62,392 bases of DNA from an uncultured Pelagibacteraceae bacterium (GTDB taxonomy: Bacteria; Pseudomonadota; Alphaproteobacteria; Pelagibacterales; Pelagibacteraceae), in the NCBI GenBank assembly GCA_902557215.1, contig CACDZM010000007.1, forward strand, positions 1 through 62,392, given 5' to 3'. Below, piece after piece: positions 1-8,053 of the stretch. Within the stretch, counting starts at the first letter, position 1. Each line of letters opens with the position of its first letter. The notes beneath the pieces were generated by a model that saw nothing but the letters and a program-made list of their open reading frames with translations, ran no database searches and was not told where the DNA came from. A program made the translations under genes and the position numbers.

Positions 1-401
1 AATAAAAAATAAATTATTTTTGAAAAACCTGTAATTTCGTGATGTAATTCTAAAATGATTTTTTTTTTAAAAATACATGCTAAAAGAGAAAAAATTATAC
101 TACGTGAAAGAAACAATGCATCATCATCGAGTTTTTTAGATAGAATTTTAATTGAAAATATAATCCTAAGTATAAAATTGAGTAAAATAAAATTTTCGAA
201 AATTGAAATAATTTTGAATTTATAATTTATATTATAAATCTTATTTATTAGATTTATATTTTTTTTATTAATTACAAATAAATTAATGTCATATTTTAGC
301 CTGGAAAAAGCTTCACACATTTTCATAACATGAATTGAGTATGCAGATTTACTTGGCAGATTTAGTTCTGCTACATAATAAATTTTTTTTTTCTCTTGCA
401 T
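1..401 (-). CDS. GT4-type glycosyltransferase, N-terminal part (cut by window edge)
   Basis: This reading frame starts at an ATG (position 401, minus strand) and stays open to base 1, so about 133 N-terminal residues are visible. The start reads MQEKKKIYYVAELNLPSKSA followed by YSIHVMKMCEAF, the typical opening of retaining GT-B glycosyltransferases of family 4: a first beta strand, then a Ser/Ala-rich loop and a helix that contacts the acceptor. The LELHHEITGF stretch near residue 120 fits the second strand-loop of the same fold. The catalytic C-terminal domain lies outside the window, so donor and acceptor are unknown. It is divergent from the GT2 gene at 466 and belongs to the surface-polysaccharide block. 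Confidence 0.7.
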   Translation of the reverse strand, partial: MQEKKKIYYVAELNLPSKSAYSIHVMKMCEAFSRLKYDINLFVINKKNINLINKIYNINYKFKIISIFENFILLNFILRIIFSIKILSKKLDDDALFLSRSIIFSLLACIFKKKIILELHHEITGFSKIIYFL

Positions 402-465
402 ATGTAATTAAGAGCTGATTAGTTTTACATGTTTTTCAAAATAAAAAAAGATTAATGTACATTTA

Positions 466-1227
466 ATGGAGCCAAAAAAAATAAATAAGGGTTTGGTATC
501 AATTATAATACCTTATTATAAAAAAAGAGAATATATTTTAAAAACAATAAACTCAATTTTAGATCAATCGTACAATCATTTTGAAATAATTTTAATTTAT
601 GACGATGAAAATTTATCTGATTTATATTATTTAGAGAAATCGTTTAAGTTAGAAAAAAAAATTAAAATTATTAAAAATTCTCAAAATATTGGATCTGGAT
701 TTTCCAGAAATAGGGGAATGGATTACGCAAAAGGTGAATTTATAGCATTTATAGACGCTGATGATATTTGGAAAAAATCTAAGTTGGAAGTCCAAATTAA
801 TTTTATGGTCAACAATAAACTTAAATTTAGTCATACATCGTATGAAATTATTGACAAAAATGGTAAAGTTTTAGGAAAAAGATATTCCAGAAATTTTAAT
901 AAAGTAGATGATTTAGTTAAGTCTTGTGACATCGGATTATCAACAGTAATTTTGAAAAAAGAAATAATTGATGATCAAACAAAGTTTCCAAATTTAAAAA
1001 CAAAAGAGGACTTTGTTTTGTGGCTTAAAATTCTTCAAAAAAAAATTTTAATAAGTTCTTTAGATGAAACGCTAAGTTCGTGGAGAAAACTTGACAATTC
1101 ACTATCTAGTTCAATTACTCAAAAATTAAAAGATGCTTTTAAAGTTTATTATCATCATATGAGATTTAGTTTTGTAAAATCAATTTACTACGTTATATGC
1201 TTAAGTTTTAATTTTTTAAAAAAATAA
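466..1227 (+). CDS. GT2 family glycosyltransferase
   Basis: A 253-residue GT-A fold glycosyltransferase. The N-terminus VSIIIPYYKKREYILKTINS (residues 11-30) and the DADD metal/nucleotide-sugar motif at about 97-100, preceded by SRNRGMDYAKGEFIAF, are hallmarks of family 2 inverting transferases. A short hydrophobic tail near residues 235-250 could place it at the inner membrane. Such enzymes add single sugars to lipid-linked O-antigen or capsule intermediates; the sugar cannot be told from sequence. It starts 64 bases from the divergent GT4 gene and ends one base before the WecA-like gene, so the two are probably co-transcribed. Confidence 0.85.
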   Translation: MEPKKINKGLVSIIIPYYKKREYILKTINSILDQSYNHFEIILIYDDENLSDLYYLEKSFKLEKKIKIIKNSQNIGSGFSRNRGMDYAKGEFIAFIDADDIWKKSKLEVQINFMVNNKLKFSHTSYEIIDKNGKVLGKRYSRNFNKVDDLVKSCDIGLSTVILKKEIIDDQTKFPNLKTKEDFVLWLKILQKKILISSLDETLSSWRKLDNSLSSSITQKLKDAFKVYYHHMRFSFVKSIYYVICLSFNFLKK

Positions 1228-1228
1228 T

Positions 1229-2263
1229 ATGAATTATTTAATTTTTTTAATTATTCCATTATTTATTTTTTTTTCAAATTATTTTATTATCAAAAATAAA
1301 TACTTCTCTAATTTTTCAGGAGATTCCCATCAAAAGTACTTAGGTACAAAAAATACACCATTAATTGGTGGAATTTTTTTGATATTATTTTTATCAATTA
1401 TTTTTATCGAAAAAGATTTGAAGTTTTATACTTTTTTGGCTCTTATTTTTTTATTAGGACTATTTTCTGATTTAAAAATTTTATCTGTTCCTTCAAGAAG
1501 ATTATTCTATCAATTTATACTAGTTATATTATTCGTCTCTTTTTCGAGTCTTAATACAATCTCAACTAGGATCATTTTTATTGATAACGCTTTACAAAAT
1601 TATTATCTAGGTATTTTTTTTAGTACTTTTTGTCTAATTATATTAATTAATGGCACTAATTTTATGGATGGACTTAATGGCTTAGTTCTAACATATTATT
1701 TAATAGTCACAGCCTTACTTTTTAAATTAGATCTACTAATTGGCTTAAATTTTACAGATTTAGATAGTGCTTACTTGTGCTACTTGTTGTTTGTAATGAT
1801 TATTTTTAATTTCTCAAATAAATTTTATTTAGGTGATTCTGGAGCATATTTATTAGGGCTATTGATTGGTTACATGTTGATAAAATTACATAATTATAAT
1901 CCAAATATTTCACCATATTTTATTGTATTGTTATTGTGGTATCCATGTTTTGAAAATTTGTTTTCAATCATAAGAAAATTTAAAGTAGGAAGGTCGCCAG
2001 TCTCCCCGGATAGTAATCATTTTCATCAACTATTATTTTATTTTTTAAAAAAAGAAACCAAATTTAGTAATTTAGCTTGTAATAATTATTCAAGCATAAT
2101 TATTAACTTTTATAATTTTGTAATTTTATCATTTGGTAGCTTTAATATTTATAATACTCAACTGTTAGTTATATTAACATTAATCAATATGATAATTTAC
2201 ACAGTTATTTACTCAAGATTATTTAAGTTTAAATATAAAATTTTAATTTCTGATAAAAAATAG
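1229..2263 (+). CDS. WecA/MraY-like undecaprenyl-phosphate sugar-phosphate transferase
   Basis: A 344-residue polytopic membrane protein of the polyprenyl-phosphate N-acetylhexosamine-1-phosphate transferase family. Diagnostic motifs are NGTNFMDGLNGL (141-152), NKFYLGDSGAYLLG (197-210, with the catalytic-type Asp in LGDSGA) and HFHQL (264-268), the cytoplasmic His motif of WecA-type enzymes. About ten hydrophobic segments are visible. The family transfers a sugar-1-phosphate from a UDP-sugar to undecaprenyl phosphate, the first membrane step of O-antigen-like glycan synthesis. WecA is more likely than MraY because the context is polysaccharide rather than murein synthesis. Its 3' end overlaps the convergent GT2 gene by 21 bases. 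Confidence 0.85.
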   Translation: MNYLIFLIIPLFIFFSNYFIIKNKYFSNFSGDSHQKYLGTKNTPLIGGIFLILFLSIIFIEKDLKFYTFLALIFLLGLFSDLKILSVPSRRLFYQFILVILFVSFSSLNTISTRIIFIDNALQNYYLGIFFSTFCLIILINGTNFMDGLNGLVLTYYLIVTALLFKLDLLIGLNFTDLDSAYLCYLLFVMIIFNFSNKFYLGDSGAYLLGLLIGYMLIKLHNYNPNISPYFIVLLLWYPCFENLFSIIRKFKVGRSPVSPDSNHFHQLLFYFLKKETKFSNLACNNYSSIIINFYNFVILSFGSFNIYNTQLLVILTLINMIIYTVIYSRLFKFKYKILISDKK

Positions 2264-2914
2264 TTTTATCATGTGAGTTAATATTAAAAAACCATCTTTA
2301 AAAACATTAACTTTTTTTTTCCCACCAATTCTTGATCTTTCATAGGCTTTAGATGTTATTAATTTATGGCCTTTTCTTTTGGCTTTAATTGGCAGTTCAA
2401 CACAAAATTTAAAATCTTTTGAAGTTAATTCTAACTCCTTAGCCTTTGAGGTTTTGCCTATTATGTAGGTATATAAAATATCGGAAATATTTAATCCAAA
2501 AAATAATACTCCAATTTTGGTAAAAATGAAGTTACCAACTAACGTAATTATCGTATCATCGTCACTACCACAATTTTTTTCATATCTAGTTCCAAAAACA
2601 AAATCAGCTTCATTTGTTCTAATTTGCTCTAACATTTTGGATAGTTCGCTAGGATCAAACGATCCATCCGCATTAAACAGACAAAATAACTCAGTTTCAA
2701 CAGAGTTTATGCCAGTAATTAGTGCATCACCATAACCCCTACCTTTTTGATAAAGAATTCTACAATTATAATCTTTTATTGAATTGATAGTTTCTATATC
2801 TTCTTTTTCTAAAACAATTATAATCTTAAGATTATAGCTCTTTAACTCATCAAGTACTTTAGGAAGAGATTCTTTTTCGTTTTTGGCAGGAATTACTAAT
2901 GTAAGATTATTCAT
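2243..2914 (-). CDS. GT2 glycosyltransferase, dolichyl-phosphate-mannose-synthase-like
   Basis: A 223-residue GT2 enzyme on the opposite strand to its neighbours. It begins NNLTLVIPAKNEKESLPKVL and carries the NADG acidic motif at about 81-84 inside ETELFCLFNADGSFDPSE, typical of DPM1-like synthases that make polyprenyl-phosphate-linked sugars for GT-C enzymes. VFGTRYEKN after the motif also fits this subgroup. It converges on and overlaps the WecA-like gene by 21 bases. The membrane protein encoded at 3049 could be a downstream GT-C type user, but that pairing is inferred from proximity only. Confidence 0.8.
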   Translation of the reverse strand: MNNLTLVIPAKNEKESLPKVLDELKSYNLKIIIVLEKEDIETINSIKDYNCRILYQKGRGYGDALITGINSVETELFCLFNADGSFDPSELSKMLEQIRTNEADFVFGTRYEKNCGSDDDTIITLVGNFIFTKIGVLFFGLNISDILYTYIIGKTSKAKELELTSKDFKFCVELPIKAKRKGHKLITSKAYERSRIGGKKKVNVFKDGFLILTHMIKLFFIRN

Positions 2915-3048
2915 AAATATTTAAATTTATTATTATTTTTATATTAATAATTGTAATTTTGATTTATCTTAAAATATTAACTTTTTAAATAAAATTCTTT
3001 GAAATACTTTCTTTGGTATTAATGTAAAAAAAATATAGAGGTATATTA

Positions 3049-4710
3049 ATGAATATATTAATTTATTTATCATTTTATGCATTAATAATCATATCGGTAA
3101 TTGGATATTCCTTGATGTTCCAAAAAGTTTTAAGAAATACGGTTGATATTGAATTCGAGTATAATTTATTAGGTGGTTTACTCTTTTTAATTTTCTTATC
3201 TTTTTTAACACATTTTTTTTTAAAACATGGTTACACACATAATATAATTATTTTTATAATAGGAATAGCTCTATCTATATTTTATTTCATTAACGAAAAA
3301 AGAATATCCAAAATATATTTTGGGTATATTTTTTTAATTTTTGGAATATTAGCGGTCGGATTTCTAACATCAAAAACTCATGATGATTTCCCTTATTATC
3401 ATTTTCCTTATACTTACTATTTAACTCAAGAAAATTTGATAATAGGCATGGGGCATTTAGTACATGCTTTTAGAACACCATCTTCGATTTTTTATCTAAA
3501 TTCATTGTTTTATTTACCAATTATAGACTATTTTTTATTTAACATGGGAGCAATTTTAATATTAGGTTTTTCAAACTTAATCTTAATTTTTAAATTAAAA
3601 AATGACTACAAAAGTAAAAATTATGATTTTATATTTTTTTTAACCCTCCTATCTTTTTTATTCATAAATGTATTTTTTTATAGACTAGCTGAACATGGAA
3701 CTGATAGGTCTGCACAAATACTAATTCTTATTTTATTTATTGAAGTTTTTAATTTATATCGAAAAACAGTAGATATAAGAAAAATTTTTTCTAAAATTTT
3801 TATTTTAATGGGATTCATTATATCACTTAAAGCATTCTATGTTTTATATTTAATTATTCTTTTACCGATTTTTATGTATCTTAAGAATAAAAGAATTATT
3901 TTAGGTTTTTTTAAAAATTTTTACTTTTATATTTTCTGTTTTATTGGTTTTTTTTTAATACTTGTTAATATTTTTAATTCTGGCTGCATTTTATATCCTG
4001 TAAGTTTTTCGTGTTTTTCTAATCTTGAATGGTCAATGTTTAATGAAGCTAAAACTTCTAATGATTGGTTTGAACAATGGGCAAAGGCTGGTGCAGGTCC
4101 AACGCATAGAGTAGACAATCCAGATATTTATATTCAAGGTTTTAATTGGGTTCCGAATTGGATTGAGATGTATTTCTTTAATAAGGTAAGTGACTTTATA
4201 CTTGGATTATTCCTTTTATTAATCATAGTCTTTTTCACATTTTACTCAAAACACAAAATTACTATTAAAATGAATAAACAAAGTTATCTAATATATTTCA
4301 CAGCCATTATTTTATTTTGTGAGTGGTTTTATAATCATCCAAGTCTTAGATACGGTGGCTTTAGTTTGGTTGCTATAATTATGTTTGTGCCATTTTCAAT
4401 ATATATTTCAAGATTTTCCTTAATAAAGATTTTTAAAGAAAAAATTATTTTTTTGATTATATTATCTTTAGTCATATTTATTGGAAGAAATGTAAATAGA
4501 ATTAATGATGAAGTACAAAAATATAATTATAATTTGTTTTCATATCCATATTATTATTTAGATGATGTTCATTTCAGAATAGACAAACTCGTAGATAAGA
4601 TATTGCACAATTACAAAAAATGTAAAAATGAAAATAAAATAAATTGTGAACGTTTTAATGGAATATTGGTTACTAAAAAAAATTTTTTCTATATCATAAA
4701 TAAAAATTAA
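3049..4710 (+). CDS. Large polytopic membrane protein of the polysaccharide block
   Basis: A 553-residue protein with roughly eleven to thirteen hydrophobic segments and a soluble loop around residues 320-375, rich in Trp and aromatic residues. A short polar C-terminal tail contains Cys residues. The pattern resembles GT-C glycosyltransferases or O-antigen polymerase/ligase-like proteins, but I see no diagnostic motif. Polar charged residues (KTHDDFPYYHFPYTYYL, about residues 109-125) in the first periplasmic loop are where GT-C enzymes place their catalytic acid pair, so a GT-C role is a reasonable guess. It is preceded by a 134-base divergent promoter region. Confidence 0.6.
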   Translation: MNILIYLSFYALIIISVIGYSLMFQKVLRNTVDIEFEYNLLGGLLFLIFLSFLTHFFLKHGYTHNIIIFIIGIALSIFYFINEKRISKIYFGYIFLIFGILAVGFLTSKTHDDFPYYHFPYTYYLTQENLIIGMGHLVHAFRTPSSIFYLNSLFYLPIIDYFLFNMGAILILGFSNLILIFKLKNDYKSKNYDFIFFLTLLSFLFINVFFYRLAEHGTDRSAQILILILFIEVFNLYRKTVDIRKIFSKIFILMGFIISLKAFYVLYLIILLPIFMYLKNKRIILGFFKNFYFYIFCFIGFFLILVNIFNSGCILYPVSFSCFSNLEWSMFNEAKTSNDWFEQWAKAGAGPTHRVDNPDIYIQGFNWVPNWIEMYFFNKVSDFILGLFLLLIIVFFTFYSKHKITIKMNKQSYLIYFTAIILFCEWFYNHPSLRYGGFSLVAIIMFVPFSIYISRFSLIKIFKEKIIFLIILSLVIFIGRNVNRINDEVQKYNYNLFSYPYYYLDDVHFRIDKLVDKILHNYKKCKNENKINCERFNGILVTKKNFFYIINKN

Positions 4711-4754
4711 TGATTATATTTATAATAAAAGCTGTTAAAAAATAATTTTTAAAT

Positions 4755-5801
4755 ATGAAAAAAAAAATAGCCTTAATTTTTGGTATCACTGGTCAAGACG
4801 GATCTTACTTAGCAGAAATATTATTAAAAAAAAATTATATAGTACATGGTGTAAAGAGAAGATCTTCTAGCATTAATACTTTTAGAGTGGACCACATATA
4901 TCAAGATCCTCACGATAAAAATTATAGATTCAGACTTCATTATGGCGATGTTACTGATACTTTGTCTGTTTCAAATATTATAAAAAAAATTAAACCTCAT
5001 GAAATATATAATTTAGCTGCTCAGTCTCACGTTGCAGTTTCATTTGAGGTTCCGGAATACACTGCTAACGCTGATGCCCTGGGTGCTCTTAGAATATTAG
5101 AGGCAATAAAATTTCATAAACTTGAAAAAAAAACAAAATTTTATCAGGCAGGTACTTCTGAAATGTATGGTAAAGTTCAAAGTTCACCTCAAAATGAAAA
5201 AACCCCTTTTTATCCTTTGAGTCCTTATGGAGTAGCGAAATTATATGCACACTGGATTACCAAGAATTATAGAGAGGCTTATAAAATCTTTGCTTGTAAT
5301 GGAATTTTATTTAATCATGAAAGTCCGAGAAGGGGTGAAACTTTTGTTACTAAAAAAATTATCTCTGCACTTTGTAAGATTAAGGAGGGAAAACAAAAAA
5401 AATTATTTTTAGGTAATTTAAATTCTAAAAGAGATTGGGGTCATGCAAAAGATTATTGTTTTGCTATGTGGAAAATACTTCAACAAAAAAAACCTGATGA
5501 TTACGTTATAGCTACAGGTAAACAATACTCAATTAAACAATTCATAAATTTAACAGCAAAAAAATTAAAAATGAAAATAATTTGGAAAGGGAAAGGAATG
5601 AAAGAGAAAGGATATAATAATCTAGGCTTTCCTATTATTGAATGTGATAAAAATTATATTAGACCATTAGACGTAGACACACTTCTAGGTGATGCTAGAA
5701 AAGCCAGAAAAATACTTAAATGGAAACCTAAAAACAACATTGATTTGTTGATCCATGAAATGATTCAATCAGAATATAAAATGTTAAATGCAATTAAATA
5801 A
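4755..5801 (+). CDS. gmd: GDP-mannose 4,6-dehydratase
   Basis: A 348-residue extended short-chain dehydrogenase. The Rossmann motif is G10-x-x-G13-x-x-G16 in [32 protein letters not shown] is the NADP/GDP-mannose region specific to Gmd; the catalytic set is T134/S135/E136 in GTSEMYG and Y158-x-x-x-K162 in SPYGVAK. Length matches the family. It converts GDP-D-mannose to GDP-4-keto-6-deoxymannose in the cytoplasm, the precursor of GDP-L-fucose. The stop overlaps the start of fcl by 14 bases, so the two pathway enzymes are translationally coupled. Confidence 0.95.
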   Translation: MKKKIALIFGITGQDGSYLAEILLKKNYIVHGVKRRSSSINTFRVDHIYQDPHDKNYRFRLHYGDVTDTLSVSNIIKKIKPHEIYNLAAQSHVAVSFEVPEYTANADALGALRILEAIKFHKLEKKTKFYQAGTSEMYGKVQSSPQNEKTPFYPLSPYGVAKLYAHWITKNYREAYKIFACNGILFNHESPRRGETFVTKKIISALCKIKEGKQKKLFLGNLNSKRDWGHAKDYCFAMWKILQQKKPDDYVIATGKQYSIKQFINLTAKKLKMKIIWKGKGMKEKGYNNLGFPIIECDKNYIRPLDVDTLLGDARKARKILKWKPKNNIDLLIHEMIQSEYKMLNAIK

Positions 5802-6735
5802 AAAAAGTAAAATTTTCATTGCAGGACATAATGGTATGGTGGGTTCATCAGTATTACGACACTTTAAAAAAAAGGGGTATAAAAAATTGTTTTTTAAAAA
5901 TAAAAAATCTTTAAATTTGATTGATCAAAAAAAAACACTTTTTTATATAAAAAAAATAAAGCCAGATTTCGTTATTATTGCAGCTGCAAGAGTTGGTGGA
6001 ATTTTTGCTAACGATGATCAAAAAGCAAAATTTATCTACGAAAATATTATGATACAAACAAATTTAATTCATTCCTCTTTTTTAGCGGGTGTAAAAAAAC
6101 TTATTTTTTTAGGCTCAAGTTGTATCTATCCAAAGTATGCTAAGCAACCTATTAAAGAAGATTATTTGATGACAGGAAAACTTGAAGAGACTAATGAACC
6201 TTATTCTATTGCAAAGTTAGCAGGTTACAAGATGTGTGAGGCTTATAATAAACAGTACAAAACGAATTATTTATGTTTAATGCCCACAAATCTTTATGGA
6301 CCAAATGATAATTATAATCTAAATACCTCACATTTTTTTCCAGCTATAATTGTTAAAGCTCATACTGCACTAAAAACAAAAAATAAGGTGATAAAAATTT
6401 GGGGAGATGGTACCCCAAAAAGAGAGTTGATGTATGTAGATGATCTCGCAGATGCTTGTGAATTTTTTTTAAAAAAAAAAACAAAACATTCATTAATAAA
6501 TATTGGAAGTGGTGAGGAAAAGACAATTTTAGCATATTACAAATTTGTAATAAAAAAACTAAATGCTAATTTAAAAATAAAATTCGAAAAGAAAAAACCA
6601 AACGGAACACCAAGAAAAAAATTAGATCTTAGTTTAGCAAAAAAATATGGCTGGAAATCTAGGTATAAATTAGATGAAGGATTCAATTTGACCTATAAAA
6701 ACTATTTAAAGAAATTGATTTTAAATAAAAAATGA
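5788..6735 (+). CDS. fcl: GDP-L-fucose synthase
   Basis: A 315-residue NADPH-dependent epimerase/reductase. Evidence is the G13-x-x-G16-x-x-G19 motif (AGHNGMVGS), [12 protein letters not shown], the catalytic GSSCIYP segment (about 109-115), [12 protein letters not shown] with Y139-x-x-x-K143, and the family-typical [10 protein letters not shown]. It converts the Gmd product to GDP-L-fucose. It overlaps gmd upstream by 14 bases and the next epimerase downstream by 4 bases, so the three form one unit that would feed a fucose-like sugar to the glycosyltransferases of the block. Confidence 0.94.
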   Translation: MQLNKKSKIFIAGHNGMVGSSVLRHFKKKGYKKLFFKNKKSLNLIDQKKTLFYIKKIKPDFVIIAAARVGGIFANDDQKAKFIYENIMIQTNLIHSSFLAGVKKLIFLGSSCIYPKYAKQPIKEDYLMTGKLEETNEPYSIAKLAGYKMCEAYNKQYKTNYLCLMPTNLYGPNDNYNLNTSHFFPAIIVKAHTALKTKNKVIKIWGDGTPKRELMYVDDLADACEFFLKKKTKHSLINIGSGEEKTILAYYKFVIKKLNANLKIKFEKKKPNGTPRKKLDLSLAKKYGWKSRYKLDEGFNLTYKNYLKKLILNKK

Positions 6736-7613
6736 AAAAAATTGTTATTGTTACAGGTGGGAGTGGCTTTGTAGGAAGTAATTTAATTAAATATTTAATT
6801 AAAAAGACTGCATATAATATTATCAGCATAGATGATTATTCATCTGGGACTAAAAAAAATCACATTAATTCAAAAAAAGTTAAATATATAAAAGGTAATA
6901 CAAAAAATATTGATTCTATTTTAAAAAAGTATGTTAAAAAAATTCACTCCATTTTTCATTTTGGAGAATTTTCTAGAATTTATCAAAGTTTTTTAAAAAT
7001 GAATAAATGTATACAATCTAATTCAATAGGTACTAATGCAGTTTTTGACTTTTGTTTAAAAAATAAGATAAAATTAATTTATTCGGCAACATCTGCATCC
7101 TTAGGAAATAAAGGAAAAGATAAAAATCTTTCCCCGTATGCCTTTACGAAAGCTAAAAATTTGGAACTTTTAGAAAATTTAAGAAATTGGTTTAATTTTA
7201 GATATGAGGTTATATTTTTTTATAACGTTTATGGACCTGGCCAGATTAAAAAAGGTGACATGTCAACTGTAATTGGAATTTTTGAAGACTGTTATTTGAA
7301 GGATCTGCCTTTGCCAGTAGTAAAGCCTGGAACTCAATCTAGAAGATTTACTCATATTTCAGATACTGTAAAGGTTTGTTATAAAGCTTGGAAGAATGAT
7401 AAATCAAGATTTTATAGTATTTCAAATAAAAAAAGTTATTCTATTCTTGAAGTTGCAAAGATGTTTGGAAAAAAAATTAAGTTTTTACCCGCAAGAAAGG
7501 GTGAGAGATATGCATCTGCTTTAACAACTTTGGGTTTATCAAAGAAGATTTATCGAATTTATGGTAAAATAGACTTAAAAAATTACGTCAAAGAGTTTGT
7601 TAAAAATAGGTAG
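6732..7613 (+). CDS. NAD-dependent nucleotide-sugar epimerase/dehydratase
   Basis: A 293-residue extended short-chain dehydrogenase with GGSGFVG (G9-x-x-G12-x-x-G15), an acidic IDDYSSG loop that favours NAD, SATSASLG and the Y136-x-x-x-K140 catalytic pair in SPYAFTK. FFYNVYGPGQ and RRFTHISD are the substrate-binding landmarks of UDP-sugar 4-epimerase-like proteins. The usual Ser/Thr-x-Tyr-Gly segment after the SAT motif is degenerate, so the substrate is uncertain; GalE/WbpP-like 4-epimerase is the best guess. It is the last gene of the polysaccharide block before the 5S rRNA promoter. Confidence 0.82.
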   Translation: MKKIVIVTGGSGFVGSNLIKYLIKKTAYNIISIDDYSSGTKKNHINSKKVKYIKGNTKNIDSILKKYVKKIHSIFHFGEFSRIYQSFLKMNKCIQSNSIGTNAVFDFCLKNKIKLIYSATSASLGNKGKDKNLSPYAFTKAKNLELLENLRNWFNFRYEVIFFYNVYGPGQIKKGDMSTVIGIFEDCYLKDLPLPVVKPGTQSRRFTHISDTVKVCYKAWKNDKSRFYSISNKKSYSILEVAKMFGKKIKFLPARKGERYASALTTLGLSKKIYRIYGKIDLKNYVKEFVKNR

Positions 7614-7642
7614 AAATAACGTATTTTTACAGTAAATCTCTG

Positions 7643-7670
7643 TTTACATTGAATAAATTATCTATATAAA
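7643..7670 (+). promoter_or_regulatory. Sigma70-type promoter of the solitary 5S rRNA gene
   Basis: TTTACA (7643-7648) and TATAAA (7665-7670) are separated by 16 bases, and the predicted mature 5S 5' end lies seven bases after the -10 box, at the distance expected for a transcription start. It lies in the 63-base gap after the epimerase gene. This suggests that the 5S gene is transcribed on its own rather than from an upstream rRNA operon promoter. Confidence 0.55.
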
Positions 7671-7676
7671 GCATTC

Positions 7677-7790
7677 GCCGGTAATTATTGCGAAAGTGTT
7701 ACACCCGATCCCATTCCGAACTCGGAAGTTAAGCCTTTCAGCGCCGATGGTACTTTGTCTTAAGATACGGGAGAGTAGGTCATTGCCGGC
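7677..7790 (+). rRNA. rrf: 5S ribosomal RNA
   Basis: The segment has the canonical 5S layout: terminal helix I formed by GCCGGTAAT at the 5' end and ATTGCCGGC at the 3' end, the loop B/helix III core CCCATTCCGAACTCGGAAGT, and the helix IV-loop E portion ending GGGAGAGTAGGTC. Length is about 114 bases, normal for an alphaproteobacterium. There is no 23S or 16S sequence upstream in the window; a surface-polysaccharide block sits there instead. The rpmJ start codon follows ten bases after the 3' end. An open frame that runs across the RNA is fortuitous. Ends are accurate to one or two bases. Confidence 0.95.
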
Positions 7791-7800
7791 ATCTTGTTTT

Positions 7801-7926
7801 ATGAAAATTAAAAGTTCTTTAAAGTCAATTAAAAAAAGAGATCTAAACTCTAAGTTAGTGAGACGTAGAGGAAGAGTCTATATCATAAATAAAACTAACC
7901 CAAAATTTAAAGCAAGACAGAAATAA
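7801..7926 (+). CDS. rpmJ: Ribosomal protein L36 (zinc-free form)
   Basis: A 41-residue basic protein whose [23 protein letters not shown] segment is the L36 signature. The ATG at 7801 gives a full-length alphaproteobacterial L36 beginning [14 protein letters not shown]. The three Cys and one His that bind zinc in the C+ form are absent, as in other alphaproteobacterial L36 proteins. It begins ten bases after 5S rRNA with no room for a separate promoter, so it is probably read from the 5S promoter, with RNA processing freeing the 5S 3' end. Confidence 0.9.
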   Translation: MKIKSSLKSIKKRDLNSKLVRRRGRVYIINKTNPKFKARQK

Positions 7927-7930
7927 TTTT

Positions 7931-8041
7931 ATGGATAATGAGGACCATAAAAAAACTTGGAACAATTTCACTAAATTCGTGTTGTGGGGAACTGTCGCTG
8001 TTATATCAGTTTTGATTTTAATGGCACTATTCTTACTATAG
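7931..8041 (+). CDS. Tiny aa3-type cytochrome oxidase subunit IV-like membrane protein
   Basis: A 36-residue frame starting at ATG 7931, five bases after rpmJ stops. It has a short charged N-terminus (MDNEDHKKTWNNFTKFVLW) followed by one transmembrane helix ending in MALFLL. The arrangement (acidic/His start, K-T-W/F, aromatic, one helix with a terminal M-A-L-F) matches the bacterial aa3-type oxidase subunit IV family, which in many alphaproteobacteria lies beside the transhydrogenase genes. pntAA starts 12 bases later. Role inferred: a small accessory subunit of a respiratory complex; association with PntAB is an alternative. Confidence 0.65.
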   Translation: MDNEDHKKTWNNFTKFVLWGTVAVISVLILMALFLL

Positions 8042-8053
8042 AATAATTTAGTT

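Noticed and set aside
7696-7926. A 76-residue open frame covering the 5S rRNA and running into rpmJ
   Set aside because: The first 35 codons are translated 5S rRNA; the homologous L36 start is the ATG at 7801.
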